The notes beneath the pieces are model-generated. The model was not told the origin of the DNA. It worked only from the letters and a program-made list of their open reading frames with translations, and made no database searches. This document shows, one piece after another, positions 63,909-64,000 of a stretch of 64,000 nt of DNA; position 1 is the stretch's first letter; each line of letters begins with the position of its first letter. Origin of the DNA: Pelodera strongyloides (Eukaryota; Nematoda; Chromadorea; Rhabditida; Rhabditidae). Both the position numbers and the translations under genes were made by a program. Location of the stretch: positions 1 through 64,000 of the forward strand of contig JAANDG010000010.1 in the NCBI GenBank assembly GCA_036852015.1, given 5' to 3'.

Positions 63909-64000
63909 TTAAAGCGGAAAACCGGCCGGTTTTTGAAACCCATCAAGTAGATCAGCATTATTATGCAGCTTATGCAAATGGACATAAATTAGAATAAAAA
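63909..64000. mobile_element. TTAA-MITE family A copy cut by the window edge
   Basis: TTAAAGCGGAAAACCGGCC, then GGTTTTTGAAACCCATC and TTATGCAGCTTATGCAAATG, running off the right edge before the second arm. Confidence 0.7.

Larger units (their letters stand above)
60975..64000. other. Upstream flank of the kinase gene
   Basis: No exon could be supported. It includes a GAGAAAGA repeat, family-A MITE copies and an imperfect GGTGACC/TCACCA-rich repeat stretch at 63640-63830. An open frame at 61178-61387 (plus) is GC-rich but unsupported. Confidence 0.45.

Overview
The window looks like nuclear DNA of a nematode. Three observations support this. Genes are split into many small exons with GT-AG introns and T-rich acceptors. 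All seven recognised minus-strand gene starts have a 3' splice acceptor 0-18 nt upstream of the ATG and no exon visible before it, the usual mark of spliced-leader trans-splicing. TTAGGC-type repeats, the nematode telomere unit, occur as short interstitial blocks (56.1 kb, 60.4-60.6 kb). The species cannot be named from sequence alone. Several proteins stay close to their vertebrate counterparts over their whole length. Layout, left to right: seven genes lie on the minus strand: CUL1 (5' half only, 495-6216), POLDIP2 (8115-12512), COQ5 (13346-19091), an unrecognised Lys/Ser-rich protein (20803-29440), PRMT7 (39984-47570), ANKMY2 (48611-53105) and a TTBK/CK1-type kinase (54895-60974). I rebuilt each exon by exon. 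Except for one short candidate exon in the unrecognised gene, all reading phases close, and total CDS lengths are multiples of three. The only well-supported plus-strand gene sits inside the 3.5-kb last intron of COQ5. It encodes a small single-pass membrane protein with two mutually exclusive 3' ends, one short and one with a Lys-rich then Pro/Ala-rich tail. A second, weak plus-strand candidate (37236-38027) lies just past a large satellite. From 31868 to 36856 the window holds about 39 tandem copies of a ~127-bp unit with signs of higher-order structure. Introns and spacers carry many palindromic non-autonomous DNA transposons. At least four sequence-unrelated families are bounded by TTAA on both sides. 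Others have TA or unresolved target sites. There are also tRNA-like (SINE-type) fragments and CT, GA and CA microsatellites. The genes do not form one pathway: CUL1 is an SCF ubiquitin-ligase scaffold, POLDIP2 and COQ5 are mitochondrial, PRMT7 is an arginine monomethyltransferase, and ANKMY2 belongs to a cilium-linked family. Gaps between same-strand genes are about 1 kb or more, so a tight operon is not evident. I see no bacterial, phage or CRISPR features.
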